This document shows, in pieces, positions 53,871-62,424 of a stretch of DNA of 64,000 nucleotides. The notes under the pieces are model-generated. The model was not told the DNA's origin and did not search any database. It saw only the letters and a list, made by a program, of their open reading frames with translations. Numbering within the stretch: the stretch's first letter is position 1; every line of letters starts with the position of its first letter. A program made the position numbers and the translations under genes. Origin of the DNA: Thalassolituus maritimus (lineage in GTDB: Bacteria; Pseudomonadota; Gammaproteobacteria; Pseudomonadales; Oceanobacteraceae); contig CAJWBH010000013.1 of NCBI GenBank assembly GCA_913019975.1, positions 61,782-125,781 of the forward strand. The letters run 5' to 3'.

Positions 53871-54518
53871 ATGGCTTTGCAGATCGCCATTGTTCCTGTC
53901 ACTGCTTTTGAGCAGAACTGCACTGTTCTGATGTGTGACAACACCAAAGAAGCCGCCATCGTAGACCCCGGCGGTGAAATTAATAAAATCAAAGCGCAGA
54001 TTGAAAAAATGGGTGCGAACCCGACCAAAATTCTGCTGACGCATGCGCACATTGATCATGCTGGAGGCACTGCAGCTCTGGCACGCGACCTCGGCCTTCC
54101 CATTATTGGTCCTCATAAGGAAGATGACTTCTGGATCCAGTCGTTGCCGCAGCAATCTATGATGTTCGGATTTCCCAACGTTGAGTCATTCACTCCGGAT
54201 CAATGGCTGAACGATGGCGATACGGTTACAGTGGGTGACGTGACACTTGAGGTTATCCATGCGCCAGGACACACACCTGGGCATGTTGTCTTCTTCAATA
54301 AAGACAGCAAAAAAGCCTTAGTTGGCGACGTTATTTTTAACGGGTCGATTGGTCGTACTGACTTTCCTAAAGGAAATTTCGACGAGCTGGTCTCGTCCAT
54401 CCGCGAGAAGCTGTTTCCGCTGGGCGACGATATTGAATTTATTTGTGGGCACGGCCCGAATTCAACCTTCGGCCACGAGCGTCAGCACAATCCTTTTGTT
54501 TCTGACCACCGCGGCTAA
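53871..54518 (+). CDS. MBL-fold metallo-hydrolase (glyoxalase II-like)
   Basis: 215 aa. Zinc motif HxHxDH at 58-63 (THAHIDHAGG), with ligand His/Asp in VIHAPGHTPGHVVFF, VGDVIFNGSIGRTDFP and CGHGPNSTFGHE. Size and spacing match the YcbL/GloB-like group, which hydrolyses S-lactoylglutathione or related thioesters. Ribosome site AAGGAGG; it begins 10 bp after the transglutaminase-like gene and is likely cotranscribed. The substrate is not established. Confidence 0.9.
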   Translation: MALQIAIVPVTAFEQNCTVLMCDNTKEAAIVDPGGEINKIKAQIEKMGANPTKILLTHAHIDHAGGTAALARDLGLPIIGPHKEDDFWIQSLPQQSMMFGFPNVESFTPDQWLNDGDTVTVGDVTLEVIHAPGHTPGHVVFFNKDSKKALVGDVIFNGSIGRTDFPKGNFDELVSSIREKLFPLGDDIEFICGHGPNSTFGHERQHNPFVSDHRG

Positions 54519-54532
54519 GTACTTATCTTGAT

Positions 54533-55057
54533 TCAGGGCGTCGTTGCTGCTGGTTTCTTCCTGAGCTCAGATGTCTGAATGGCCGCCAGTTCCTGAACTC
54601 GCTGGCGGCTTTCTTCCAATGCGATGTCCATTTGTTCGTCATACATCTCCAACCAGGTACGCGAACCCGGCATCATTTTCGCGAGATCACGCATCCCCTG
54701 TTTTAACGCACTGAGATGCGTCTGGTAGCTCTGCTCCTGATCGAGAAGAATTTCTTTAAAGCCAGACGCCTGACTGGTGTCCATAATCTTACGGTATTGC
54801 ACCAGTGATTTTTCAAACGCCGCCATCTGAATGCGCAAAGCTTCGTTTTCCTTTTTCACCAGTTCAAGCTCTGTTGCTTTGGCGTAGGCGATATCCTCTT
54901 TCAGTAGCGAAACAATGCCCAGAGTCGATAGCGCCGATAGCCCGATAACCGAGAGCACCACAAGTACAATCACCACTTTGCGGTTTAAAGACACCGTTCG
55001 CTCAAGCAGAGAAATACGCTGACCTTCACTAAGATCAAACTCTTTTTCGTCTTCCAT
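54533..55057 (-). CDS. Single-TM coiled-coil protein, unknown
   Basis: 174 aa. An acidic N-terminal 15 residues, one hydrophobic segment near 27-52 (VVIVLVVLSVIGLSALSTLGIVSLL), then a long charged helix (ELELVKKENEALRIQMAAFEKSLVQYRKI...) with heptad-like hydrophobic spacing up to residue 160. The topology suggests an inner-membrane anchored coiled coil. No family is recognised. GGAGCCTCC precedes the start. Confidence 0.68.
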   Translation of the reverse strand: MEDEKEFDLSEGQRISLLERTVSLNRKVVIVLVVLSVIGLSALSTLGIVSLLKEDIAYAKATELELVKKENEALRIQMAAFEKSLVQYRKIMDTSQASGFKEILLDQEQSYQTHLSALKQGMRDLAKMMPGSRTWLEMYDEQMDIALEESRQRVQELAAIQTSELRKKPAATTP

Positions 55058-55144
55058 TGGAGGCTCCAGAACCCAACTGATTTACCTGACGTTTAAGCAT
55101 AGCAGGCACTGGAAGAATTGCCCGGCATGGGCTAATTAGAGCAC

Positions 55145-56008
55145 TCACACAACCCGCCGGAGGTAACGGCCAAGCGTTGATTGAAATTGTTTAAACCAAC
55201 GCTCTGCATTCTCAGGCTGCGAAGTACCGGGGGCGAAGTGAAAGTCACCAACAAGAGTATCAATACGAAACGACCAGGACTTCTGACCAGCCACCAGCCG
55301 TATCTGTTCGGGCTGACTTGTATTGTGGAAAAACTCTCCGTCGTCAGCCTCGAACAGAGCGCTGAACATAGCCTTCCCTGTTCTTTGAATATCGCGGGAG
55401 TGGCGGATGATGATCTCATCACCCTCGAGCTCGCCGATATCCGTGATAAACTCTTCCGCCGGTCTGTTTATAACAGCGCCCATGCAGTCACCAGCAAGGA
55501 TAAGCGCTCCCTGTAATTCGCGGCTGGCACCGGTCGTCAGGTCTTCTTCACCGATCAACTCCAGACCGACGAATAACCCCGGTACACTGTTTAACAGGCG
55601 CCAGTCTTCAACATAGGCGCCGCTTGGCGCGAACTCCATCATGCAATTGCCCACACGCCTTAGCTCTGCGGGCTCGGGCCAACGGTTTTCACTCAGCGAA
55701 GACACGCCTCCCTGCCAGTCGAGCAAGTTATGTTGCCAGACACTGTGCGCGTACCAGCCTTCGTAATCCGCCTTATTATCAGGCTCCGCCTGCTGTTCGT
55801 ATTCGAGCGGCAAACGCAGATCTATCGTCAGCGCTCCAGACTGAAGCCAGAACACCCGTGTGTCTGTATCAGTTAACCCATTAGCAAAACTGATGCATCG
55901 CCGCCGGAAAGCACCGCACATCCACTCAGGAACCGAGTTCCTTGGCCAGACGGCGCCCTGCGTACAAGCGATATCCAACAGGCTTTCTATCCATCGTTTC
56001 CGTGTCAT
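55145..56008 (-). CDS. Uncharacterised protein paired with an IPNS-type oxygenase
   Basis: A 287-aa protein I do not recognise. It starts MTRKRWIESLLDIACTQGAVWPRNSVPEWMCGAFRRRCISFANGL and contains several Trp-rich segments (EGWYAHSVWQHNLLDWQGGVSSLSENRWPE) and strand-like stretches (ELIGEEDLTTGASRELQGALILAGDCMGAVINRP), suggesting a beta-rich, lipocalin- or cupin-like fold; this is inference. Its start overlaps the stop of the oxygenase gene (ATGA at 56005-56008), so the two are coupled and probably functionally linked. Confidence 0.72.
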   Translation of the reverse strand: MTRKRWIESLLDIACTQGAVWPRNSVPEWMCGAFRRRCISFANGLTDTDTRVFWLQSGALTIDLRLPLEYEQQAEPDNKADYEGWYAHSVWQHNLLDWQGGVSSLSENRWPEPAELRRVGNCMMEFAPSGAYVEDWRLLNSVPGLFVGLELIGEEDLTTGASRELQGALILAGDCMGAVINRPAEEFITDIGELEGDEIIIRHSRDIQRTGKAMFSALFEADDGEFFHNTSQPEQIRLVAGQKSWSFRIDTLVGDFHFAPGTSQPENAERWFKQFQSTLGRYLRRVV

Positions 56009-57072
56009 AGAGCCCGCTCCTCCCGGCCAAAGCCAACGCCCGGCTGAGTCTCCGGGCGTTCAATGTCCCCCGAACGCAGTCGCTTCTGAAGGTAGTCAAA
56101 TGTATCTATGGTCTGAGCGTACAAGTGATCACCGCACCTGACCGGCTGATACTTTTTCTCAACCCCTTCACAAGGGGCCATCACAGGCTCAATGACCGTA
56201 TCGTAATCACAGGTACAGAAGAGCGGGAATGCGTAACGTTCCTCTTTCACTTTACGCACCCTATGGGTAGTTGCTCTGAAATGACCGTTACTCAGTATTT
56301 CCATCATGTCGCCAATATTAACCACAAAACATCCGGGTATGACCGGAGCATCAATCCAGCGCCCTTCCTCATTCAACACTTCAAGGCCATCGGCGGTGGG
56401 TAGCAGTAAGGTGAAGCATTCGTAATCCGTATGCGCACCAATGCCCTGGGTGTCTTGCACGCCCGGGTCGTAAGGGTAATGAATCAAGCGCAATTGATTC
56501 GGTGGACGAATCAGCTTGCCATCGAAGAAGGTCTCCTCCTGCCCTAGTGCAAGAGCAAAGCCCCTGAACAGAACCTTTGCGAGCTCGGTTCCGTGGCCGT
56601 AGTAACAACTCACTTTCGCTTTGAAATCGGCATCGTCTGGCCAGAGCGTTGGGCCAAGCATCGGCCTCCGATACCTGAGATCACTCAGGTCGTAGTTAAC
56701 ATCATACGCCTCTTTATGATCCCGGGGTTTATTCACGTCTGAACTTGAGCCCGGGCTATAGAAGACTTCTTCGCCCTCTGGAACGTAACCACTGTGGTTC
56801 TGCGACAAACCGATGTAATTCTGCATCTTCTGTTCGTATGGCTGAGCAAAATACTGCTTTGCAGACGCGACCAGATCGTCGGTCGCTGCCTCGGGAACGC
56901 GATGTCCGCAGACATAGAAAAAACCAACGTCTCTTGCGGCATCGCGGATATTGTCTGCAACCGCCTGACGCTCAGCAGGCACAGCGGAATACAAACCTGA
57001 AATATCAATCACAGGAATGGATGAGAATCGACGGAGGGGTGTTTGCTTGTGAAGGTTGGTGCGGCTTTGCAT
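56005..57072 (-). CDS. 2OG-Fe(II) oxygenase, isopenicillin N synthase family
   Basis: 355 aa. N-terminal DIOX_N region (IPVIDISGLYSAVPAERQAVADNIRDAARDVGFFYVCGHRVPE). Catalytic facial triad His/Asp in GIGAHTDYECFTLLL and His in RATTHRV, with the ligand Arg in KEERYAFPLF. This is the usual non-haem iron oxygenase pattern. Substrates in the group vary widely (plant hormone, antibiotic and sterol oxidations). A strong GGGAGACTG precedes the ATG. It forms a two-gene operon with the unknown 287-aa gene. Confidence 0.9.
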   Translation of the reverse strand: MQSRTNLHKQTPLRRFSSIPVIDISGLYSAVPAERQAVADNIRDAARDVGFFYVCGHRVPEAATDDLVASAKQYFAQPYEQKMQNYIGLSQNHSGYVPEGEEVFYSPGSSSDVNKPRDHKEAYDVNYDLSDLRYRRPMLGPTLWPDDADFKAKVSCYYGHGTELAKVLFRGFALALGQEETFFDGKLIRPPNQLRLIHYPYDPGVQDTQGIGAHTDYECFTLLLPTADGLEVLNEEGRWIDAPVIPGCFVVNIGDMMEILSNGHFRATTHRVRKVKEERYAFPLFCTCDYDTVIEPVMAPCEGVEKKYQPVRCGDHLYAQTIDTFDYLQKRLRSGDIERPETQPGVGFGREERAL

Positions 57073-57273
57073 ATCAGTCTCCCATAGGTTTCAGGGTGAC
57101 TGGCCGTCCAGTGGTGTTCAGCGGGATGCTGGCCGGGCCGTCCCGACTGCATTTCAGAATATCAAATCAGAAGACTCAGATACCAGAGCGCAAAGTGGTC
57201 AGTAAGCGCTTACAAAAGGTGGCTAAGAAAAGATGACTAACGAAAAGGTGGATATGGGAGAAATAGCAGGCAC

Positions 57274-57300
57274 AAAAAAGCCCGCAGAAGCGGGCTTTTT
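57274..57300 (-). terminator. rpmE terminator
   Basis: AAAAAAGCCCGC-AGAA-GCGGGCTTTTT: perfect stem with T tract on the minus strand, 14 bp after the rpmE stop. Confidence 0.93.
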
Positions 57301-57313
57301 CAGAACGCGTCGA

Positions 57314-57529
57314 TTACTTCTTACCGCCGAAGCCACCGAAACGCTTCTGGAACTTGTCGATACGACCGCCAGTATCCAGAACTTTCTGCTTACCAGTGTA
57401 GAACGGGTGGCATGCAGAACATACGTCCAGGTACATAGTGCCTGGCTTGGTCGAGCGAGTCTTAACTACGTTACCGCAAGAGCAGGTTGCTTCCAGGGTA
57501 GCGTACTCAGGATGAATACCGTCTTTCAT
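57314..57529 (-). CDS. rpmE: 50S ribosomal protein L31
   Basis: 71 aa, zinc-binding (C+) form of L31: [27 protein letters not shown], with the ligand cysteines in CSCG and in [13 protein letters not shown]; the [15 protein letters not shown] ending is typical. GAGGTGATTT precedes the ATG. It is divergent from priA, the conserved order in gammaproteobacteria. A 16-bp palindrome lies in the shared promoter. Confidence 0.97.
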   Translation of the reverse strand: MKDGIHPEYATLEATCSCGNVVKTRSTKPGTMYLDVCSACHPFYTGKQKVLDTGGRIDKFQKRFGGFGGKK

Positions 57530-57646
57530 AAATCACCTCACAGTCTTCGCGCCGCCACATCCCGGGGACCACTTTCTTTGCCTGATCTCTCAAGCTGGGC
57601 CCAATATCGGTATGCACCGCGCTACTGGCTTGTTATAGATACAATA

Positions 57647-57662
57647 TGCCCTTGCAAGGGCA
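57647..57662. promoter_or_regulatory. 16-bp perfect palindrome between rpmE and priA
   Basis: TGCCCTTGCAAGGGCA, perfectly symmetric, with TATC/TATAAC promoter-like hexamers on the rpmE side at -10 distance from a TTGCCC block. It could be an operator or simply part of the rpmE promoter. Confidence 0.45.
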
Positions 57663-57710
57663 ATAAGGACGCGCATAATACCAGAGCATTCCGTATCAGC
57701 AAGCTTTTTC

Positions 57711-59918
57711 ATGTCCTTTTATGTTGTCGACGTCGCTCTGCCCGTCCCCCTGTTACGCACCTTCGACTACCTGCCGGTAGAGGGTGACGCCCGAGAAAAC
57801 TACCAACCCGGTCAGCGGGTTCGTGCAGACTTTGGCAGACAGCTGCTCACTGGCATTGTCTTGGGCACCCGTGACAGCAGTGAAGTTCCCACGAATAAGC
57901 TCAAACCCTTGTTAGCACGGCTGGATGACGCACCGTTACTGGCTCCGCGTGACCTCAGTCTTGCCCGCTGGATGTCAGACTACTATCACCACAGTCTGGG
58001 GGACGTGCTCGAACACTGGATACCGACCATGCTACGGCGCGGCGCCGGACTGAACGAGGCCGATGAGAGCGGTTGGCAACGTATCGCCTCACCCAATACA
58101 GAGCCAGCACTCAAAGGCAGCAAGCAGCTGGCATTGTGGCAGCAGTTTCAGCGACAGGAATACATTGCTCATCGATTTCTGACAGCTCAGGGATTTTCGC
58201 TGGCCCAGTGCCGTAAGCTGGCCGAGCTCGGATTAATCGAGGAACAGACACGACTGCCAGTCCCTGCACTACCTGAATCCGTCCGACCGGCATTGCAGCT
58301 AAATGACGAGCAAGCATCGGCGGTGAAAAAAGTCTCTGACGTACTGGGGAAATTTAAGGCCTGTCTGCTTGAAGGCGTGACGGGCTCAGGCAAAACTGAA
58401 GTCTATCTCCAGCTTATCGATAAGGTAATAAAACAGGGAAAACAGGCGCTGCTGCTGGTGCCTGAAATCGGCCTGACACCGCAGACCGTGCGCCGCTTTC
58501 AGGAACGTTTTAATGTGCCCGTCGCACTGCTTCACTCGGGTCTGAATGATCGTGAACGACTGCAAGGCTGGCGACAGGCGCGTGAAGGTCAGGCGCGGAT
58601 TCTGATCGGTACCCGTTCAGCGGTGTTTACCCCCCTGCCGGACCTGGGCCTGATTATTCTCGACGAAGAGCACGACGGCTCCTTTAAACAGCAGGATGGC
58701 CTGCGCTACTCGGCGAGGGATTTTGCACTCGTGCGTGCCCATCAGGCTCAGGTACCTGTCTTGCTTGGCTCTGCAACGCCGTCGCTGGAGAGTCTGCATA
58801 ACGCATTAACAGGCAAATACCTGCATTTAAAACTGACCCGTCGTGCCGGAAATGCCAGACCACCGGGCATGAAGCTCCACAGTATTCTGCATCAACCTCT
58901 GGTGCACGGCTTTGCCGAACCAGTACTCAGCGCCATGCAGCAACACCTGAATCGCGGCAAGCAGGTCTTGGTATTCTTAAACCGTCGTGGCTTTGCCCCC
59001 TTATTAGCGTGCAAACAATGCGGTTGGAATGCAGAGTGTCGACGCTGCGATGCGCGCATGACACTGCACCAATATCCTCCGCACCTGCATTGCCACCACT
59101 GCGACTATCAGCAACCCGTGCCGAAAGTGTGCCCGGAGTGTCACTCGCCGGATATTGAACCCATCGGTCAGGGCACTGAACGCATTGAAGACCATCTGTC
59201 CGTGTTATTTCCGCAAACACCCGTAAAGCGCGTTGACCGTGATACCGTGCGTACGAAGCAGGCGTTCGATGATTTATTTGAAGAAATTCATACTGGTGAT
59301 CCATGCATTCTGGTCGGTACGCAAATGCTGGCCAAAGGCCATCACTTTCCCGACGTCACACTGGTGGTAATACTCGACAGCGATGCTGGATTATTCAGTG
59401 CAGATTTCCGGGGAATGGAACACTCGGCGCAGTTAATTAAGCAAGTCGCCGGGCGTGCTGGCCGGGCAGAGTCTCCCGGCGATGTCTGGATTCAGACCCT
59501 CTATGCCGACCACCCGCAACTCAACCTGTTAATCGATGACGGTTATCACGCGCTGGCACTCTCGATATTGCGCGAGCGCTTAGATCAGCAACTGCCGCCC
59601 TACTCCCACATGGCCATGCTACGCAGCGAATGTGAAGACAGAGCGACGGCTCAACGCTTTCTCGAACAGGCCCGGCACATACTGCAACACTGGTTAAAAC
59701 AATACGGCCAGAAAGACGCCCCCGTCACACTGCTCGGCCCGGTGCCTGCAATCATGGAACGCAGGAACGGCCGTTACCGTTTTCAGCTACAGGTGTTCTG
59801 CAGCGAGCGTAAGGCCTTGCACCAGACGCTCGATGCGGCATTGAAACAACTTCAGGAATTAAAAGGCTTCAACAAAGTACGCTGGCACATCGATGTTGAT
59901 CCGCTGGATACACTCTGA
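57711..59918 (+). CDS. priA: Primosomal replication protein N' (PriA helicase)
   Basis: PriA restarts stalled replication forks. 735 aa: the 3'-DNA-binding N-terminal domain (FYVVDVALPVPLLRTFDYLPVEG), Walker A GVTGSGKTEVYLQLI, DEEH box in LIILDEEHDGSFKQ, and zinc-binding Cys pairs (ACKQCGWNAECRRCDARM, LHCHHCDYQQPVPKVCPECHSP). Motifs V/VI follow in LVGTQMLAKGHHFPDVTLV and QVAGRAGR. The length is normal. Confidence 0.96.
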   Translation: MSFYVVDVALPVPLLRTFDYLPVEGDARENYQPGQRVRADFGRQLLTGIVLGTRDSSEVPTNKLKPLLARLDDAPLLAPRDLSLARWMSDYYHHSLGDVLEHWIPTMLRRGAGLNEADESGWQRIASPNTEPALKGSKQLALWQQFQRQEYIAHRFLTAQGFSLAQCRKLAELGLIEEQTRLPVPALPESVRPALQLNDEQASAVKKVSDVLGKFKACLLEGVTGSGKTEVYLQLIDKVIKQGKQALLLVPEIGLTPQTVRRFQERFNVPVALLHSGLNDRERLQGWRQAREGQARILIGTRSAVFTPLPDLGLIILDEEHDGSFKQQDGLRYSARDFALVRAHQAQVPVLLGSATPSLESLHNALTGKYLHLKLTRRAGNARPPGMKLHSILHQPLVHGFAEPVLSAMQQHLNRGKQVLVFLNRRGFAPLLACKQCGWNAECRRCDARMTLHQYPPHLHCHHCDYQQPVPKVCPECHSPDIEPIGQGTERIEDHLSVLFPQTPVKRVDRDTVRTKQAFDDLFEEIHTGDPCILVGTQMLAKGHHFPDVTLVVILDSDAGLFSADFRGMEHSAQLIKQVAGRAGRAESPGDVWIQTLYADHPQLNLLIDDGYHALALSILRERLDQQLPPYSHMAMLRSECEDRATAQRFLEQARHILQHWLKQYGQKDAPVTLLGPVPAIMERRNGRYRFQLQVFCSERKALHQTLDAALKQLQELKGFNKVRWHIDVDPLDTL

Positions 59919-60195
59919 TTAAAGCCCTTAGAAGCTACTGAATAACATAGAAGCCTGAGGAATAGAGTGTAATAGGTAATATCTCCAGCGGAAAGATCGC
60001 AACCCTAAGGTGCAACGGTGATACAAACGAATCAGTTGAGATCTTATTATTCAAGACACCACACACAATCACACTTGCCGATAAATTGCCGATCCTTGCC
60101 TATTACTACAATCAACAACAGAGAGCCTCAACCCTGCCCTCAAGCCAGTGCTAATATAAAGAGACCTAATCGAAAGCAGCCGACAGGGCGAGCGA

Positions 60196-61113
60196 ATGTC
60201 CACAAACACCTCAATAAGTAGTTCAGATAGCGCCTTGGACAACAAGCTAAGCGGCCTCATTGCCAGCCTTATCGGACAGAAAGCCCGCATAGATACCGAT
60301 GTACCAGGACTGAGTCTTCACCGCTGGACCGAACCCACCGACCCTACCAGTTATATGCTAGCTCCGAGCATTTGCCTGATCGGCCAGGGACGTAAACGCT
60401 TATTCCTTGGAGAAGAGACCTTCATCTACGACGCCGAGCACTTCCTGATAACCTCAGTTGAGCTTCCTGTCGTCACGCAAATTATTGAAGCCTCACCCGA
60501 GAAGCCCTATCTGGGCCTGACCATGGAACTCGACCTTCGCCTGATTTCACAACTAATGATAGATAATCAGATAACGCCGGATAAGAAACAGACAGACCGC
60601 TGCGGAATCGGAGTCAGCCGGGTGCCCGGAAATTTGAATGATGCCTTCTGCAGACTTCTTAGTCTTGCGAGTCAGCCAGAAGATATCGTGCCTCTCGCCC
60701 CCCTTATTCGGCAAGAAATTTTCTATAGATTACTGAAAAGCGACCAAGGCCCACGCTTACGCGCTATTACCTCGAACGCCAACCATGGCTACCAGATTGC
60801 CCGCACCATCGAATGGATGAAAGAAAACTTCAGTAAGCCAGTAAAAGTCGAAGACCTGGCGAATAACTCGGGAATGAGCGTCTCTGCATTTCATAACCAC
60901 TTTCGCAGTATGACTGCGATGAGCCCACTGCAATTTCAGAAGAAAATGCGGCTCAATGAAGCGCGTCGACTAATGCTGGCAGAACACCTCGATGCATCAA
61001 AAGCGGCCTTTGAGGTCGGCTATGAAAGCCCCTCACAATTCAGCCGAGAATATAGCCGTCTGTTTGGGGCGCCGCCGATGAAAGATATTCGCCAGCTTTC
61101 ACAGACGGTGTAG
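60196..61113 (+). CDS. AraC-family transcriptional regulator
   Basis: 305 aa. N-terminal AraC_N domain (YMLAPSICLIGQGRKRLFLGEETFIYDAEHFLITSVELPVV) and two-HTH C-terminus (IARTIEWMKENFSKPVKVEDLANNSGMSVSAFHNHFRSMTAMSPLQFQKKMRLNEARRLM..FEVGYESPSQFSREYSRLFG). ATG 60196 follows AGGG. No target gene is adjacent; the next sequence downstream is a broken cassette gene. It marks the probable chromosomal edge of the cassette array. Confidence 0.9.
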   Translation: MSTNTSISSSDSALDNKLSGLIASLIGQKARIDTDVPGLSLHRWTEPTDPTSYMLAPSICLIGQGRKRLFLGEETFIYDAEHFLITSVELPVVTQIIEASPEKPYLGLTMELDLRLISQLMIDNQITPDKKQTDRCGIGVSRVPGNLNDAFCRLLSLASQPEDIVPLAPLIRQEIFYRLLKSDQGPRLRAITSNANHGYQIARTIEWMKENFSKPVKVEDLANNSGMSVSAFHNHFRSMTAMSPLQFQKKMRLNEARRLMLAEHLDASKAAFEVGYESPSQFSREYSRLFGAPPMKDIRQLSQTV

Positions 61114-61134
61114 CAGTGTGCTAGTTAAAACCCT

Positions 61135-61413
61135 TCAATACCAGGGCGGAGCAACGTACTTACCGCGAGTGACGGCAGGCTGCGCCGGATTCTGCAAACC
61201 TTCGCCAAACGAAATAACTTCAATATTGTCCGCGTTGTCAGGGCCGAGTGATAAAACAACGTGGTTGGTATCCCCCGCCTATGCCTGTATTACTGCGATA
61301 GAACACCAGATCACCACGGCGAGGGCGCCAGTAGGTGCCTGAAAACGGGAAATCAGGCCAATCATTCCAGACCTTAGTCCAGGTGGCTTCAAAGCTCTCA
61401 GTGTTTCTGACAA
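61135..61413 (-). pseudogene. Frameshifted integron-cassette gene
   Basis: On the minus strand a TTG at 61413 has an AAGGAAAGGA ribosome site and begins M-SETL. The frame then changes: the TESFEATWTKVWNDWPDFPFSGTYWRPRRGDLVFYRSN stretch lies in another frame, and after a run of five Gs (61278-61282 area) a third frame reads GDTNHVVLSLGPDNADNIEVISFGEG... to a TGA at 61135. Each piece looks protein-like, so one small gene of about 90 residues has been broken by two single-base changes. The GDLVFY..NHVVLSLG..IEVISFGEG pattern recalls CHAP or NlpC/P60-type hydrolases, but this is weak. Confidence 0.6.
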
Positions 61414-61433
61414 GTGATTTCCTTTCCTTATTA

Positions 61434-61514
61434 AACTAACGCTCGGCCTTTGGGCGGGCGCTTTTTGCGCGTCCCGCCGCGCTTTTAAGGGTCCAGTTGA
61501 ACACTTTGTCAGGC
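61434..61514 (-). repeat. attC-like site 1 (81 bp)
   Basis: On the minus strand it begins with an R''-like box GCCTGAC (61508-61514, one change from RYYYAAC), then AAAGT and GTTCAAC in the L'' position, a GC-rich hairpin (GCGGGac..GCGC), and ends with GTTAGTT (61434-61440), close to the GTTRRRY core. The next start codon, of the frameshifted gene, follows 20 bp after the core, as in cassettes. Folding of the L boxes is poor, so the site may be degenerate. Confidence 0.5.
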
Positions 61515-61546
61515 TAATTGTGAGCATACAAGCTAGAAGACCAAAA

Positions 61547-62308
61547 TTATTTACCAGCTTCTGCAATAATCTCAAAATTATGAATGTTGTTTAGAACACC
61601 GTTATCCCAGCCGCCAACGACAAGATCATCCGCTTGGGCCTTGAGGGCAGCAGCAACTTTCCCGGCAAAGTGAGCTTCTCTTCCACCCTCATCGGTAAAG
61701 GTATCAAAAATACCAAAAGTGTTGCTATCTAATTTAAGTGATGTCCATAACAACGTTTTTGGTTCAGTTTGTGCGACAACAGATGCGGCTCCGATTAATA
61801 GCTGCTGTAATTCTTGCTCTTTTCCTGGTTGGGCTTTTAACACTATATAAGTTGCGCTTGTAGCATTTTCTAAGTCTGTGTCAGGTTCTTTATAGGATAA
61901 AATGCTAAAGTTAGAAATATTAGCAACAACCCCCTTATCCCAACCATGCGCTACGAGCGTATCTGCATTGGTATTTAATGCGGCTGCTACTTTCCCTGCA
62001 AAGTGCTCTGACCGGCCCGCTTCATTTGGAAAAAAATCAAAAATTCCGAAACTGCCATCGTTTTTTTTAAGCGCATACCAATACAAGGTATTGGGTTCAG
62101 TTTGCGCGACCAATGTTGCGCCTTCCTTTAGAAAAGCAGTTAGCTCTTTGTCTTGTCCAGACTTAGCCTCAAATGGAATATAGGTTGCTTCTTTCATGAT
62201 AGTCTCCTGTTTTGGTACTTCTGAGCGTGATATAGACGCATTCATTAAAATGAATAGAAATACAGTTAGATAAATACTTGCTTTACGCATAGGATTGAAA
62301 ATTTTCAT
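61547..62308 (-). CDS. Exported tandem ABM-domain protein
   Basis: 253 aa. Signal peptide at 1-28 (SIYLTVFLFILMNASISRS). Two copies of an antibiotic-biosynthesis-monooxygenase-like (ABM) domain follow: ATYIPFEAKSGQDKELTAFLKEGATLVAQTEPNTLYWYAL...HFAGKVAAALNTNADTLVAHGWD and ATYIVLKAQPGKEQELQQLLIGAASVVAQTEPKTLLWTSLK...HFAGKVAAALKAQADDLVVGGWD. The two halves are near-duplicates. ABM domains act in cofactor-free oxidation of quinols or in haem degradation; here the role is unknown. It is divergent from the GlxA-type regulator and ends 33 bp before attC-like site 1. Base composition is AT-richer than the chromosome nearby. Confidence 0.85.
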   Translation of the reverse strand: MKIFNPMRKASIYLTVFLFILMNASISRSEVPKQETIMKEATYIPFEAKSGQDKELTAFLKEGATLVAQTEPNTLYWYALKKNDGSFGIFDFFPNEAGRSEHFAGKVAAALNTNADTLVAHGWDKGVVANISNFSILSYKEPDTDLENATSATYIVLKAQPGKEQELQQLLIGAASVVAQTEPKTLLWTSLKLDSNTFGIFDTFTDEGGREAHFAGKVAAALKAQADDLVVGGWDNGVLNNIHNFEIIAEAGK

Positions 62309-62424
62309 AAATTCCCCTTACGTTGAAATCGAGGTGCCATTGTAGGGTTTGGCTCAGCTTGACCAGTAGTGACAAAAAAGACACCATACATGCAATATCT
62401 GCCATTGTTTTTTGGAGTGTATGA

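Noticed and set aside
61118-61342. 74-aa plus-strand open frame after the AraC gene
   Set aside because: No ribosome site; lies antisense to the frameshifted cassette gene, whose three pieces read better.
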